NCBI GenBank assembly: GCA_944385195.1
Contig: CALWWH010000048.1
Coordinates: 1-5,548 of the forward strand
Source: an uncultured Oscillospiraceae bacterium
GTDB lineage: Bacteria > Bacillota > Clostridia > Oscillospirales > Oscillospiraceae
Direction of reading: 5' to 3'
Length of the DNA stretch: 5,548 nucleotides
The notes under the pieces were generated by a model. The model ran no database searches. It was not told where the DNA came from and saw nothing but the letters and a program-made list of their open reading frames with translations. Position numbers and translations under genes: made by a program. Shown here in pieces: positions 1-5,548 of the stretch (the stretch's first letter is position 1; the number at the start of each line of letters is the position of its first letter).

Positions 1-372
1 GTGGACCCTGTGCAGCCCAAGGAATCCCGCGAAGCCCGGCGCAACGACCGCCGCCGGGAACATGGCAGCACCGAGCGAGGGCAGGAGCGCCGCAGCGAGA
101 GGCCTGCCGAGGGCTCCTATTTTGGCACGGCGGCTCCCAGCGCCAAAGAGTCCCAGAGCAGCCCGAACCTCAGCCGCCGCAGACGCGGACGCCGCGGCAG
201 CAGTCAGGGGGGCCAAACGCAAAATCGCCGGGCTTCAGAGCAGACAAAACCGCAGTCAAATGCAGCACGCCAGGATCGTCCCGAAGGCGCCAATCCCAAC
301 CGGCGCCGCCGCCGCGGGCATCGGGGCGGCGGCAACCGCAACAACAGCGGCGCAGCGAAAGCTGGTGAATAA
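1..372 (+). CDS. Arg-rich, low-complexity C-terminal tail of a protein that probably begins upstream (possibly RicT/YaaT-like)
   Basis: The frame is open from the first base and ends with TAA at 370-372. Its first codon is GTG, but there is no room to see a ribosome binding site, and the composition has no sign of a folded domain, so I read it as the 3' end of a longer gene. The 123 visible residues are dominated by Arg, Gly, Ser, Gln, Asn and Ala, with two basic clusters: RRRRGRRG at about residues 59-66 and RRRRRGHRGG at about 101-110. There are no hydrophobic segments. Such tails are typically disordered and often bind RNA or other nucleic acid. Some clostridial RicT/YaaT (PSP1-domain) proteins carry basic tails of this kind, and a metG-like gene at the other end of the window fits that neighbourhood, but the diagnostic domain is outside the window. 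Other nucleic-acid-binding proteins with basic tails remain possible. The stop overlaps the next start by one base (TAATG), so the two genes are probably translationally coupled. Confidence 0.6.
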   Translation: MDPVQPKESREARRNDRRREHGSTERGQERRSERPAEGSYFGTAAPSAKESQSSPNLSRRRRGRRGSSQGGQTQNRRASEQTKPQSNAARQDRPEGANPNRRRRRGHRGGGNRNNSGAAKAGE

Positions 373-1103
373 TGGATACCTTCACTCGCACCCAGCAATT
401 GGGCACCATCGACTTCGATTGCTATCGCCGTCTAGCCCCGGTTGCCGTGCTGGATATGTTCCAGGATGCCGCGGCAGAACATGCGTTGCAGCTGGGTCTT
501 GGTTTTGAGGCTATGCAGGCCCGGAACATGGTCTGGGTCGTTCTGCGGGTCAGTTATCAGCAGCTGGCACAGCCGAGGCTCTTTGATCAGGTCACCATCA
601 CCACCTGGCCGCATCCGCCCGGATTGCTGGATTTTGGCCGCGACTACCGCATCACCGCCGCAGATGGCACGCCCATCGTCATCGGCAGCTCCACCTGGGT
701 GGTCATCGACCTCAAAACCCGCAAGCTGCTCCCCTGCAAGGAGGTCGGCTTCCCTCTGGACAGTGTCCGGGACGAACAAGCCCTGCCTCAGCGTCTGCAT
801 AAGCTCAGGGACTTTACCCCCCAGGACGAGGGGATCTTGCTTTGGAGTCAATTCACAGATGTGGATCTCAACGGCCATGTCAACAACGCCAAATACGCCA
901 ATTACGTCGTCAATGCCTTGCAGCCAGGGCCGGAAATGGTCATTGACAGCTTTCAGCTGGACTATCACCATGAGGTTCTGCCGAATACGGCTCTGACGCT
1001 CCATACCCGCCGGGAGAACAGCGCGTGGCTCTGCCGCGGCTGTGACAGCGAGGGGACGCTGATGTTCTCTGGGCGTATGACCTGCAAGGAGGATGCAACA
1101 TGA
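372..1103 (+). CDS. Acyl-ACP thioesterase (FatA/FatB-type, double hotdog fold)
   Basis: This 243-residue cytoplasmic enzyme should hydrolyse acyl-ACP to free fatty acid and ACP, ending fatty acid synthesis for that chain. The N-terminal hotdog half (about residues 1-125) has the family pattern of an opening strand (TRTQQLGTIDFD), a hotdog helix region (LDMFQDAAAEHALQLG, 27-42), and strands ending in STWVVIDLKTRK. The C-terminal half (about 150-243) carries TDVDLNGHVNNAKYANYV at about 162-179. Its Asp165, Asn167 and His169 match the D-x-N-x-H active-site motif known from plant FatB, and Glu201 in LDYHHEV sits where the catalytic Glu of the plant enzymes lies. The Cys that follows this Glu in plants is Val here. 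The length is normal for bacterial members. The start ATG overlaps the upstream stop by one base and has only a weak GGTG upstream, which suggests translational coupling. Substrate chain length cannot be read from the sequence. A more general 4HBT thioesterase is the alternative, but the double-hotdog length and motif favour this call. Confidence 0.9.
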   Translation: MDTFTRTQQLGTIDFDCYRRLAPVAVLDMFQDAAAEHALQLGLGFEAMQARNMVWVVLRVSYQQLAQPRLFDQVTITTWPHPPGLLDFGRDYRITAADGTPIVIGSSTWVVIDLKTRKLLPCKEVGFPLDSVRDEQALPQRLHKLRDFTPQDEGILLWSQFTDVDLNGHVNNAKYANYVVNALQPGPEMVIDSFQLDYHHEVLPNTALTLHTRRENSAWLCRGCDSEGTLMFSGRMTCKEDAT

Positions 1104-1762
1104 AGCTCAAACGGGACCCGTCTTACCTTCTAGGCCAGCTCACCGGTCTGGCGCTGATCAGCGGCTTTACCGCCGCCCTCATTCAGGCCGCCGGCAAAGC
1201 ATGGCGGCGCAGCAGCGAAGCCATCGAGATGATGGAGGAGAAATCCGTTCAGCCGCCCCTTTGGCGCACGCTGACTGGGGAGATCGCTGCGTGCAGCGGA
1301 GGGGAGCTGCTGGTCGATGACGGCGTGACGGCCATTCGCTTCACCATCGCCGACGTACCTGTCCTGGATGCCCGCAGCGGCCAACCCGTGGCAGAATTGC
1401 CAACCTGCGGTACCGTCGCCGTGGTCTATGACGCCAACGCGCCGATGGCTATGAGTCTCCCGCCGTTGAGTAACGGCGCGGTGAGCATTCTTGTAAACCC
1501 TGTCCCCGCGGATATGCTGCCCCTGCGGGCCAATGCCGAGGCCAAGGGCTACCAGCTCAGCTGGCTGGGTTTTCAGAGTCCCATCACCCTGACCCGGGGC
1601 GATATCACCCTGGAGCTGCTGCTGGACAGCGACGAATTGACCTACTTCCACCGCAGTCGCGATATCCATCCCCTCGACCGCATGGAGCGTTTGAGCCAGC
1701 CGGTCCGTCTGGATGGCAGCGTGCTCATGGTCCCGGCGGATCTCATCGCCGCTCTGCTATAA
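1100..1762 (+). CDS. Stalk-domain protein (copper amine oxidase N-terminal-like domain), function unknown
   Basis: The 220-residue product has three parts. Residues 1-48 have a basic start (MKLKR), a moderately hydrophobic stretch at about 9-31 (LTGLALISGFTAALIQAA) and then a charged segment, so this could be a membrane anchor or uncleaved signal; no clean signal-peptidase site is visible. Residues about 57-134 form a beta-rich module that ends in PMAMSLPPLSNGAVSILVN. This matches the 'MTxSLPP...ivvN' signature often found beside stalk domains in Firmicutes. Residues about 139-220 (LPLRANAEAKGY, then LSW, TLTRGD, and LDGSVLMVPADLIAAL) fit one copper_amine_oxidN1-like stalk repeat: the 'PLRxxAExxGy.v.W' opening and the '.l.dG..mVP...i' close. 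Such proteins are usually surface-exposed, and the repeat itself is structural, with no copper-oxidase activity implied. The start is secure: AAGGAGG at 1086-1092 lies 7 bases upstream, and the ATG overlaps the thioesterase stop (ATGA). It is the last gene of the operon. The partner and role are unknown. Confidence 0.7.
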   Translation: MKLKRDPSYLLGQLTGLALISGFTAALIQAAGKAWRRSSEAIEMMEEKSVQPPLWRTLTGEIAACSGGELLVDDGVTAIRFTIADVPVLDARSGQPVAELPTCGTVAVVYDANAPMAMSLPPLSNGAVSILVNPVPADMLPLRANAEAKGYQLSWLGFQSPITLTRGDITLELLLDSDELTYFHRSRDIHPLDRMERLSQPVRLDGSVLMVPADLIAALL

Positions 1763-1842
1763 CAGCCCGGTGCAAGCCCCGCTGTTTCCCTTGGCCTATT
1801 GGGACTGCCGTTGGCGCAAATTTAGAAGGTTATTTCCAAGTA

Positions 1843-1884
1843 CAACAAACCGCACGGTAGAATCTTCTACCGTGCGGTTTGTTG
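1843..1884. terminator. Perfect 20-bp inverted repeat, probable bidirectional intrinsic terminator
   Basis: The arm at 1843-1862 (CAACAAACCGCACGGTAGAA) is the exact reverse complement of 1865-1884, leaving only TC between them; in RNA the top A-U pairs would open into a small loop. The GC-rich core is CCGCACGG/CCGTGCGG. Each outer arm gives a U-rich 3' side (GGTTTGTTG), followed on the plus strand by CTTTAT and on the minus strand by TACTT. It lies between two convergent genes, 80 bases after the stop of the stalk-domain gene and 10 bases after the stop of the DUF1508 gene on the other strand. The symmetry and location suit termination from both sides. The U-tracts are interrupted, so efficiency is uncertain. 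Confidence 0.8.
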
Positions 1885-1894
1885 CTTTATCCTC

Positions 1895-2266
1895 TCATGG
1901 AACCTTAGCCACTTCAGCGTTGATGGTATTGGTGCGGACAGACTCGATGCCGTTTTCACAGGAAGCCTTGGCCTTGTAGCCCTCAGAGGCCGCAATAACC
2001 TCGCCATTGCGGGCCTTGAGTCGGAAACGGTACTCGCCGGCTTTGTCGATGTACATCTCAAATTTCGGGTGCTTCTGCTGTATGAAATTCTCAACGGTCT
2101 GGTCCTCCAAGGCTGCAATAGGGGCATTGGTGCAGACGGACGCAATGCCGTTCATGCAGCCAGCCTCGGAGGTGTAGACCTCAGAGGTCGCGATGACCTC
2201 GCCATTGCGGGCCAGCAGATCAAATTTAACGCCAGTTGCGGTGGCCCTTATATGGAATTTACCCAT
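1895..2266 (-). CDS. Two-repeat DUF1508 (YegP/UPF0339-like) protein
   Basis: This 123-residue soluble protein consists of two DUF1508 repeats. The first is at about residues 2-48 (GKFHIRATATGVKFDLLARNG...ASVCTNA). The second is at about 68-115 (PKFEMYIDKAGEYRFRLKARNG...IESVRTNT) and is joined by a linker of about 20 residues. Both contain the hallmark ARNGEVIA-(S/T)-SE.Y followed by C.NGI.SV. The second copy is close to the family consensus. The first is degenerate at its start (RATATGVKF replaces YxDKAGEYRF). Known family members fold as small alpha/beta units and their biochemical role is not established; they are common and often single genes. The start has AGGGAGG (minus strand, 2276-2282) 9 bases upstream. 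A consensus-like promoter lies upstream, and a hairpin follows the stop, so it is likely transcribed alone. It has no visible functional tie to its neighbours. Identity is firm, function unknown. Confidence 0.92.
   Translation of the reverse strand: MGKFHIRATATGVKFDLLARNGEVIATSEVYTSEAGCMNGIASVCTNAPIAALEDQTVENFIQQKHPKFEMYIDKAGEYRFRLKARNGEVIAASEGYKAKASCENGIESVRTNTINAEVAKVP
1981..2015. repeat. Direct repeat copy A inside the DUF1508 gene
   Basis: These 35 bases match 2179-2213 at 32 positions, including an unbroken 18-base identity (ACCTCGCCATTGCGGGCC). The copy encodes the ARNGEVIAASEG part of the second DUF1508 repeat. The spacing of 198 bases equals the 66-residue period of the protein repeats, so it reflects internal gene duplication and not an independent element. 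Confidence 0.85.
2179..2213. repeat. Direct repeat copy B inside the DUF1508 gene
   Basis: This is the partner of 1981-2015, with three transition differences in 35 bases. It encodes the ARNGEVIATSEV part of the first DUF1508 repeat. Identity at DNA level is much higher here than in the rest of the two repeats, which points to strong constraint or local gene conversion on this motif. Confidence 0.85.
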
Positions 2267-2314
2267 AGTACCTTTCCTCCCTTTTAAGCACGGGTATTTT
2301 TGCGCAGTGTTTGT

Positions 2315-2343
2315 ATTCTACTGTATCCCCTGGCGCTTGTCAA
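2315..2343 (-). promoter_or_regulatory. Sigma-A-type promoter for the DUF1508 gene
   Basis: On the minus strand, a perfect -35 TTGACA (2338-2343) is followed by a 17-base spacer and a -10 TAGAAT (2315-2320, five of six matches). Transcription should begin near 2308, which gives a leader of about 40 bases before the ATG. The leader contains the AGGGAGG ribosome binding site and shows no obvious structured element. The call is from sequence alone. Confidence 0.8.
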
Positions 2344-2400
2344 TAGCGTGAGTGCTTTGTGATTTCCCGAAGGAACCCCTGTCGTATCCATCTCCTTCCC

Positions 2401-2429
2401 TTGAAAGATGTACACGAACCTGCTATACT
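2401..2429 (+). promoter_or_regulatory. Sigma-A-type promoter for trkA-trkH
   Basis: TTGAAA (2401-2406), a 17-base spacer and TATACT (2424-2429) give five of six matches at each element. Start of transcription should be near 2436, leaving a leader of about 43 bases to the ATG at 2479. This is too short for a known K+ or c-di-AMP riboswitch. The promoter diverges from that of the DUF1508 gene, with 57 bases between the two -35 boxes, enough room for a shared regulator, though I see no clear operator there. Confidence 0.8.
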
Positions 2430-2478
2430 AGAGAGGATTCCCTGCAAATCGTGCCTGACACAAGAAAGAGGGCTTACT

Positions 2479-3828
2479 ATGAAGATCATCATCATCGGCG
2501 CCGGCAAAGTTGGCGCCACACTGGCAGAGCATTTATCTCATGAGGGCCATGAGATCACTGTCGTCGACGCCCGGGCCGATGTTCTGCGTGCCGTAGGTGA
2601 ACGCCTAGATGTCATGACCGTGGAAGGCTCCGGCGCCTCCTTTGAGACCCTGCAGGAAGCTGGTATCGAGTCTGCGAATCTGCTCATCACAGTTACTGGC
2701 GCCGATGAGCTGAACCTGCTCACCTGCCTCATTGGACGCAAAATGGGCAACTGTGAAACCATTGCCCGCGTCCGCAGCCCGGAGCACAGCATGATGCTGC
2801 CCCAGCTACGCTATGAGCTGGGGTTATCTATGTCTGTCAACCCAGAGCAGGACTGCGCCACCGAGATGCTCCGCGTCCTGCGCGTTCCATCTGCCATCCA
2901 CGTGGACACACTTGCCCGCGGCCGCGTAGAGCTGCTGAAATTCCACGTGGACAGTACCTCGCCGCTGGTGGATCTGAAACTGGCTGAGTTGGGCCGTTTT
3001 CGCACCAAGGTCCTGGTCTGCGGCGTAGAGCGCGGGGATCAGGTCATCATCCCCGATGGCGATTTCATCATCAGGGCCGGCGACCTGCTGAGCATCGTCG
3101 GAGCCTCTTCTGAGACAGCGGTCTTCTTTAAAGCCATCGGCATTGCCACCAACCCCGTCAAGAGTGTTATCATCGCCGGCGGCGGCCGTATTGCCTTCTA
3201 TTTGGCCAAACAATTATTAAGCGGCGGCATATCTGTCAAGATCATTGAACAGGATCGGGCCCGCTGTGAACAGCTCTCTGAGCAGCTGCCCAAGGCACAG
3301 ATCATCCACGGAGATGCCACCGACCAGCAATTGCTGCTAGAGTGCGGCGTTCGAAATGTCGACGCCTTTGTTGCCACCACTGGCATCAATGAGGAAAATA
3401 TCTTCATGAGTCTCTATGTCCGCAGCATCAGCAAGGCAAAAGTGCTCACCAAACTCAACCGCTCAGGCTTTGAAAACATCATCGCCACGTTGAATCTTGG
3501 CAGCATTTTCTACCCCCGCTACATCGCAGCAGAGCGTATTTTGCAGTATGTCCGCGGCAAGGAGGCTTCCCGCAGCAGTTCCATTGAGACCTTGCTGAAG
3601 ATTCTGAACAACCAAGCTGAGGCGCTGGAATTCGGCGTTACCAGTCAGAGCGAGGTCACCGGTGTGCCGCTGATGCAGCTAAAACTGCGTAAAAATCTAC
3701 TCATTTCGGCCATCAACCGCAACGGCAAGATCATCATTCCCTCCGGACAGGACTGCATCGAGCCCGGCGACACCGTCGTGGTAGTCACCACGGAGCGCTT
3801 GACCAAGCTCACTGACATTCGAGGCTAA
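2479..3828 (+). CDS. trkA: Trk potassium uptake system regulatory subunit TrkA
   Basis: The 449-residue cytoplasmic protein has the four-part TrkA layout, RCK_N-RCK_C-RCK_N-RCK_C, close to the 458 residues of E. coli TrkA. It assembles on the inner face of TrkH and gates K+ flow in response to bound nucleotide (NAD(H) or ATP/ADP in studied relatives). The first Rossmann fold starts with MKIIIIGAGKVGATLAEHL (G7-x-G9-x-x-G12) and has an acidic end to strand 2 at Asp30. The second starts at about residue 228 (SVIIAGGGRIAFYLAKQL, G234-x-G236-x-x-A239) with Glu257 after strand 2. The C-terminal RCK_C units span about 143-223 and 372-447. The frame is open to an ATG at 2359, but that start lies upstream of the promoter's -10 box and adds 40 residues with no homology to TrkA. 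The ATG at 2479 follows AAAGAGG (2465-2471) and begins exactly at the first beta strand. It is first in a two-gene operon with trkH. RCK_C domains in related transporters bind c-di-AMP, which is possible but not shown here. Confidence 0.96.
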   Translation: MKIIIIGAGKVGATLAEHLSHEGHEITVVDARADVLRAVGERLDVMTVEGSGASFETLQEAGIESANLLITVTGADELNLLTCLIGRKMGNCETIARVRSPEHSMMLPQLRYELGLSMSVNPEQDCATEMLRVLRVPSAIHVDTLARGRVELLKFHVDSTSPLVDLKLAELGRFRTKVLVCGVERGDQVIIPDGDFIIRAGDLLSIVGASSETAVFFKAIGIATNPVKSVIIAGGGRIAFYLAKQLLSGGISVKIIEQDRARCEQLSEQLPKAQIIHGDATDQQLLLECGVRNVDAFVATTGINEENIFMSLYVRSISKAKVLTKLNRSGFENIIATLNLGSIFYPRYIAAERILQYVRGKEASRSSSIETLLKILNNQAEALEFGVTSQSEVTGVPLMQLKLRKNLLISAINRNGKIIIPSGQDCIEPGDTVVVVTTERLTKLTDIRG

Positions 3829-3831
3829 ATT

Positions 3832-5274
3832 ATGAACAAACGACTGGTTCTATACGTCCTGGGGCTGATTTTGTTGGTGGCGGCAGCGCTGATGGTACTG
3901 CCGATCATTGTTGCGATTATTTACCGGGAAAAGTCCGGATATGCCTTTCTCTGGGCCATCGGAGCGGCCCTGATACTGGGTCTTCCCATGGTGCTGCAGC
4001 GGCCCGGGAACCACACCATCTATGCCCGTGAAGGCTACGTAGCTGTCGCACTCAGTTGGGTGTTCCTGTCCCTGGTAGGCGCTATGCCCTTCACCATCTC
4101 CGGCTACATCCCCAACTACCTGGATGCGGTATTCGAGACCGTTTCCGGCTTCACTACCACTGGCTCGAGCATTTTGACGAATGTGGAGGTCCTCCCTCAC
4201 TGTTTACTTTTCTGGCGGAGCTTTACCCATCTCATTGGCGGCATGGGGATACTGGTGTTCATGCTGGCGCTGGTCCCTCTGGCAGGCGGCGACTCTATCT
4301 TCCTCCTGCGCGCAGAGAGCCCCGGCCCGGCTGTCAGCAAGGTCGTGCCAAAGATGCGTACCACCTCTTTGATTCTGTACGGCATCTACTTCGGTATGAC
4401 TGCGCTGCTGGTCATCCTGCTGCTGTTGGGAGGCATGCCTTTGTTTGATTCACTCTGCCATGCCTTCGGCGCGGCAGGTACCGGCGGATTTGGTATCAAA
4501 GCAGACTGCATGGCCAGCTACAACGCCTATTGCCAGACAGTCATCACCATTTTTATGGCGCTGTTCGGCATCAACTTCAACTTTTACGCCTTTTTGCTGT
4601 TTCGCCGCTTCAAAATGGCCTTTCATATCAGTGAAGTTTGGACCTATATTGCCATTATTTTGCTGGCAATCCTGGTAATCACCGCCAATATTGCCAAGCA
4701 GTACCCGAGTGTTTTCCAGGCGCTGCACCATGCCGCTTTTTCTGTCAGCTCAATCATCACCACTACAGGCTACGTAACTGAGAACTTTGATCTCTGGCCG
4801 GAATTGAGCCGTATAATCCTGGTATGTCTGATGGTGATCGGTTCCTGCGCCGGCTCCACCGGCGGCGGCATCAAAGTTTCACGCTGTATCATCCTCGCCA
4901 AGTCCTGCCGCAGGGAAGTCATGTTCCTGCTCAATCCCCGTTCGGTCAAAGTCGTGATGATGGACGGCAAGCGAGTCCCAGACAACACCATTCGCGGGGT
5001 CTATGGTTACTGCACCGCCTATGTTCTGATCCTAGTGGCCTCCCTTCTGGTGGTAGCGCTGGATAACTTCGACTTCACCACCACCGTCACTGCGGTGTTC
5101 ACAACCCTCAACAACGTCGGTCCCGGTCTAAACCTTGTCGGCCCTGTCGGCAATTTCTCCGCATTCTCTGCTTTGTCCAAAATTGTCATATGCTTTGATA
5201 TGCTCATCGGACGTTTAGAGATCTTCCCCATCGTCGTCCTGTTCATGCCCAGCACCTGGCGTAAGCACTCGTAA
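3832..5274 (+). CDS. trkH: Trk/Ktr-type potassium transporter membrane subunit TrkH
   Basis: This 480-residue integral membrane protein is the K+-conducting subunit of the Trk system; E. coli TrkH has 483 residues. Two N-terminal helices (about 6-30 and 36-54) precede four M1-pore-M2 repeats. The pore-loop filter glycines can be seen in order: TTTGSS (Gly111), GTGGFG (Gly218), TTTGY (Gly313) and NNVGPG (Gly430). The glycine-rich GSCAGSTGGGIKVSR at about 337-351 is the intramembrane loop in the second helix of repeat 3, which acts as a gate in TrkH/KtrB structures. The conserved IGRLEIFP at about 459-466 in the last helix contains Arg461, a known pore-facing position. The ATG lies three bases after the trkA stop, and GAGG at 3821-3824 is 7 bases upstream, overlapping the end of trkA. 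All key residues are intact. TrkH is favoured over KtrB by its length, the extra N-terminal helices and the two-RCK-unit TrkA partner. A terminator follows the stop. Confidence 0.96.
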   Translation: MNKRLVLYVLGLILLVAAALMVLPIIVAIIYREKSGYAFLWAIGAALILGLPMVLQRPGNHTIYAREGYVAVALSWVFLSLVGAMPFTISGYIPNYLDAVFETVSGFTTTGSSILTNVEVLPHCLLFWRSFTHLIGGMGILVFMLALVPLAGGDSIFLLRAESPGPAVSKVVPKMRTTSLILYGIYFGMTALLVILLLLGGMPLFDSLCHAFGAAGTGGFGIKADCMASYNAYCQTVITIFMALFGINFNFYAFLLFRRFKMAFHISEVWTYIAIILLAILVITANIAKQYPSVFQALHHAAFSVSSIITTTGYVTENFDLWPELSRIILVCLMVIGSCAGSTGGGIKVSRCIILAKSCRREVMFLLNPRSVKVVMMDGKRVPDNTIRGVYGYCTAYVLILVASLLVVALDNFDFTTTVTAVFTTLNNVGPGLNLVGPVGNFSAFSALSKIVICFDMLIGRLEIFPIVVLFMPSTWRKHS

Positions 5275-5282
5275 GCTCGAAA

Positions 5283-5311
5283 AAAGGGCGCCCCCAGACG
5301 GGGCGCCCTTT
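5283..5311. terminator. Bidirectional rho-independent terminator between trkH and the metG-like gene
   Basis: AAAGGGCGCCCC (5283-5294) and GGGGCGCCCTTT (5300-5311) form a perfect 12-bp stem with a CAGAC loop, nine bases after the trkH stop. On the plus strand the stem is followed by TTT within the arm and then GAGCGTATTTT. On the minus strand it is followed by six uninterrupted U residues (5280-5285), so it is a stronger terminator for the gene coming from the right. It sits between convergent transcription units. Confidence 0.9.
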
Positions 5312-5397
5312 GAGCGTATTTTAGGACCTCATGCAGTCCTCAACAATGGTTTTTCCCTCTCCCACGCTTGTCCTGCGCCAGGGAGCGCGCTTTGCCA

Positions 5398-5548
5398 TCA
5401 GCAGAGCTTTGCGCCAGCGGGAATGGCATCATCGATCATCAGCAGATGCAGCTTCTCCTCGCCCTTCTCAGTATGGACAGCGGAGATCAGCATCCCGCAG
5501 GACTCCTGGCCCATCATCTTGCGCGCAGGCAGATTCAGGATGGCAACC
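5398..5548 (-). CDS. metG: C-terminal end of methionyl-tRNA synthetase (tRNA-binding domain), cut by window edge
   Basis: The minus strand from 5547 to the TGA at 5398-5400 encodes 49 residues, beginning VAILNLPARKMMGQESCGML and ending DDAIPAGAKLC. This fits the last part of the EMAP/tRNA-bind OB-fold appended to many bacterial methionyl-tRNA synthetases: the 'v.NL.P.KmmG.eS.GMlL.A' strand pair followed by '...lL..d..iP.G.k.'. The domain helps hold tRNA and promotes dimer formation, while the catalytic part would lie to the right of the window. A free-standing tRNA-binding protein or another tRNA_bind fusion could share this segment, so the symbol is provisional. The frame is too short for the usual ORF length limits. 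About 86 bases of 3' untranslated sequence separate the stop from the terminator at 5283-5311, and I see no further gene in it. Confidence 0.8.
   Translation of the reverse strand, partial: VAILNLPARKMMGQESCGMLISAVHTEKGEEKLHLLMIDDAIPAGAKLC

Noticed and set aside
62..508. Long overlapping plus-strand frame with an Ala/Arg-rich product
   Set aside because: It is a GC-driven shadow of the Arg-rich tail and the thioesterase start, with no ribosome binding site or recognisable domain.
432..1004. Minus-strand frame of 190 residues opposite the thioesterase
   Set aside because: The plus-strand frame has catalytic motifs and coupled starts; the antisense product resembles no family I know.
1130..1669. 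Minus-strand frame of 179 residues opposite the stalk-domain gene
   Set aside because: It is antisense to a gene with a strong ribosome binding site and domain signatures, and its product is His/Gln/Gly-rich without a domain pattern.
1761..1786. Possible hairpin AACAGC...GCTGTT just after the stalk-domain stop
   Set aside because: The 6-bp stem with a 14-base loop and only TTT after it is weak; the 20-bp repeat downstream is a far better terminator.
2069..2287. Plus-strand frame opposite the DUF1508 gene
   Set aside because: It is a shadow frame; the minus strand carries the family motifs, ribosome binding site and promoter.
2430..2478. Possible c-di-AMP (ydaO-type) riboswitch in the trkA leader
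   Set aside because: The predicted leader is only about 43 bases, much shorter than that riboswitch, and shows no matching structure.
5323..5340. Small inverted repeat AGGAC...GTCCT downstream of the metG-like stop
   Set aside because: A 5-bp stem with an 8-base loop and no U-tract is expected by chance; the strong terminator next to it explains the region.

Overview
The window looks like chromosomal DNA from a fairly GC-rich member of the class Clostridia, probably an Oscillospiraceae/Ruminococcaceae-type gut anaerobe. The clues are an acyl-ACP thioesterase next to a stalk-domain (copper amine oxidase N-terminal-like) protein, a tandem DUF1508 protein, clear sigma-A promoters, strong AGGAGG-type ribosome binding sites, and a trkA-trkH potassium uptake pair. 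The taxonomic guess is inference from gene content and style. No marker gene in the window settles it.

Layout from left to right. Positions 1-1762 hold a tightly packed plus-strand operon. It contains the Arg-rich C-terminal tail of a gene that probably begins upstream (perhaps ricT/yaaT), an acyl-ACP thioesterase overlapping it by one base, and a stalk-domain protein overlapping the thioesterase by four bases. A perfect 20-bp inverted repeat (1843-1884) separates this operon from a convergent minus-strand gene for a two-repeat DUF1508 (YegP-like) protein (1895-2266). That gene has its own near-consensus promoter at 2315-2343. Diverging from it, a second near-consensus promoter (2401-2429) drives trkA (2479-3828) and trkH (3832-5274), which are three bases apart. 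A GC-rich bidirectional terminator (5283-5311) follows. The right edge holds the last 49 codons of a minus-strand gene whose product resembles the C-terminal tRNA-binding domain of methionyl-tRNA synthetase (metG/metS).

Functionally, trkA and trkH form one unit: TrkH is the membrane K+ pathway and TrkA the cytoplasmic nucleotide-binding gating subunit. The thioesterase and stalk-domain genes are probably co-translated with the gene upstream, but no shared pathway is evident. If the left-edge tail is RicT, its nearness to metG would echo the holB-yaaT-...-metS neighbourhood of Bacillus subtilis, with later genes inserted between. I found no mobile element, CRISPR array, tRNA, rRNA or clear riboswitch, and nothing that amounts to a new biological system. 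The most open question is the stalk-domain protein at 1100-1762.
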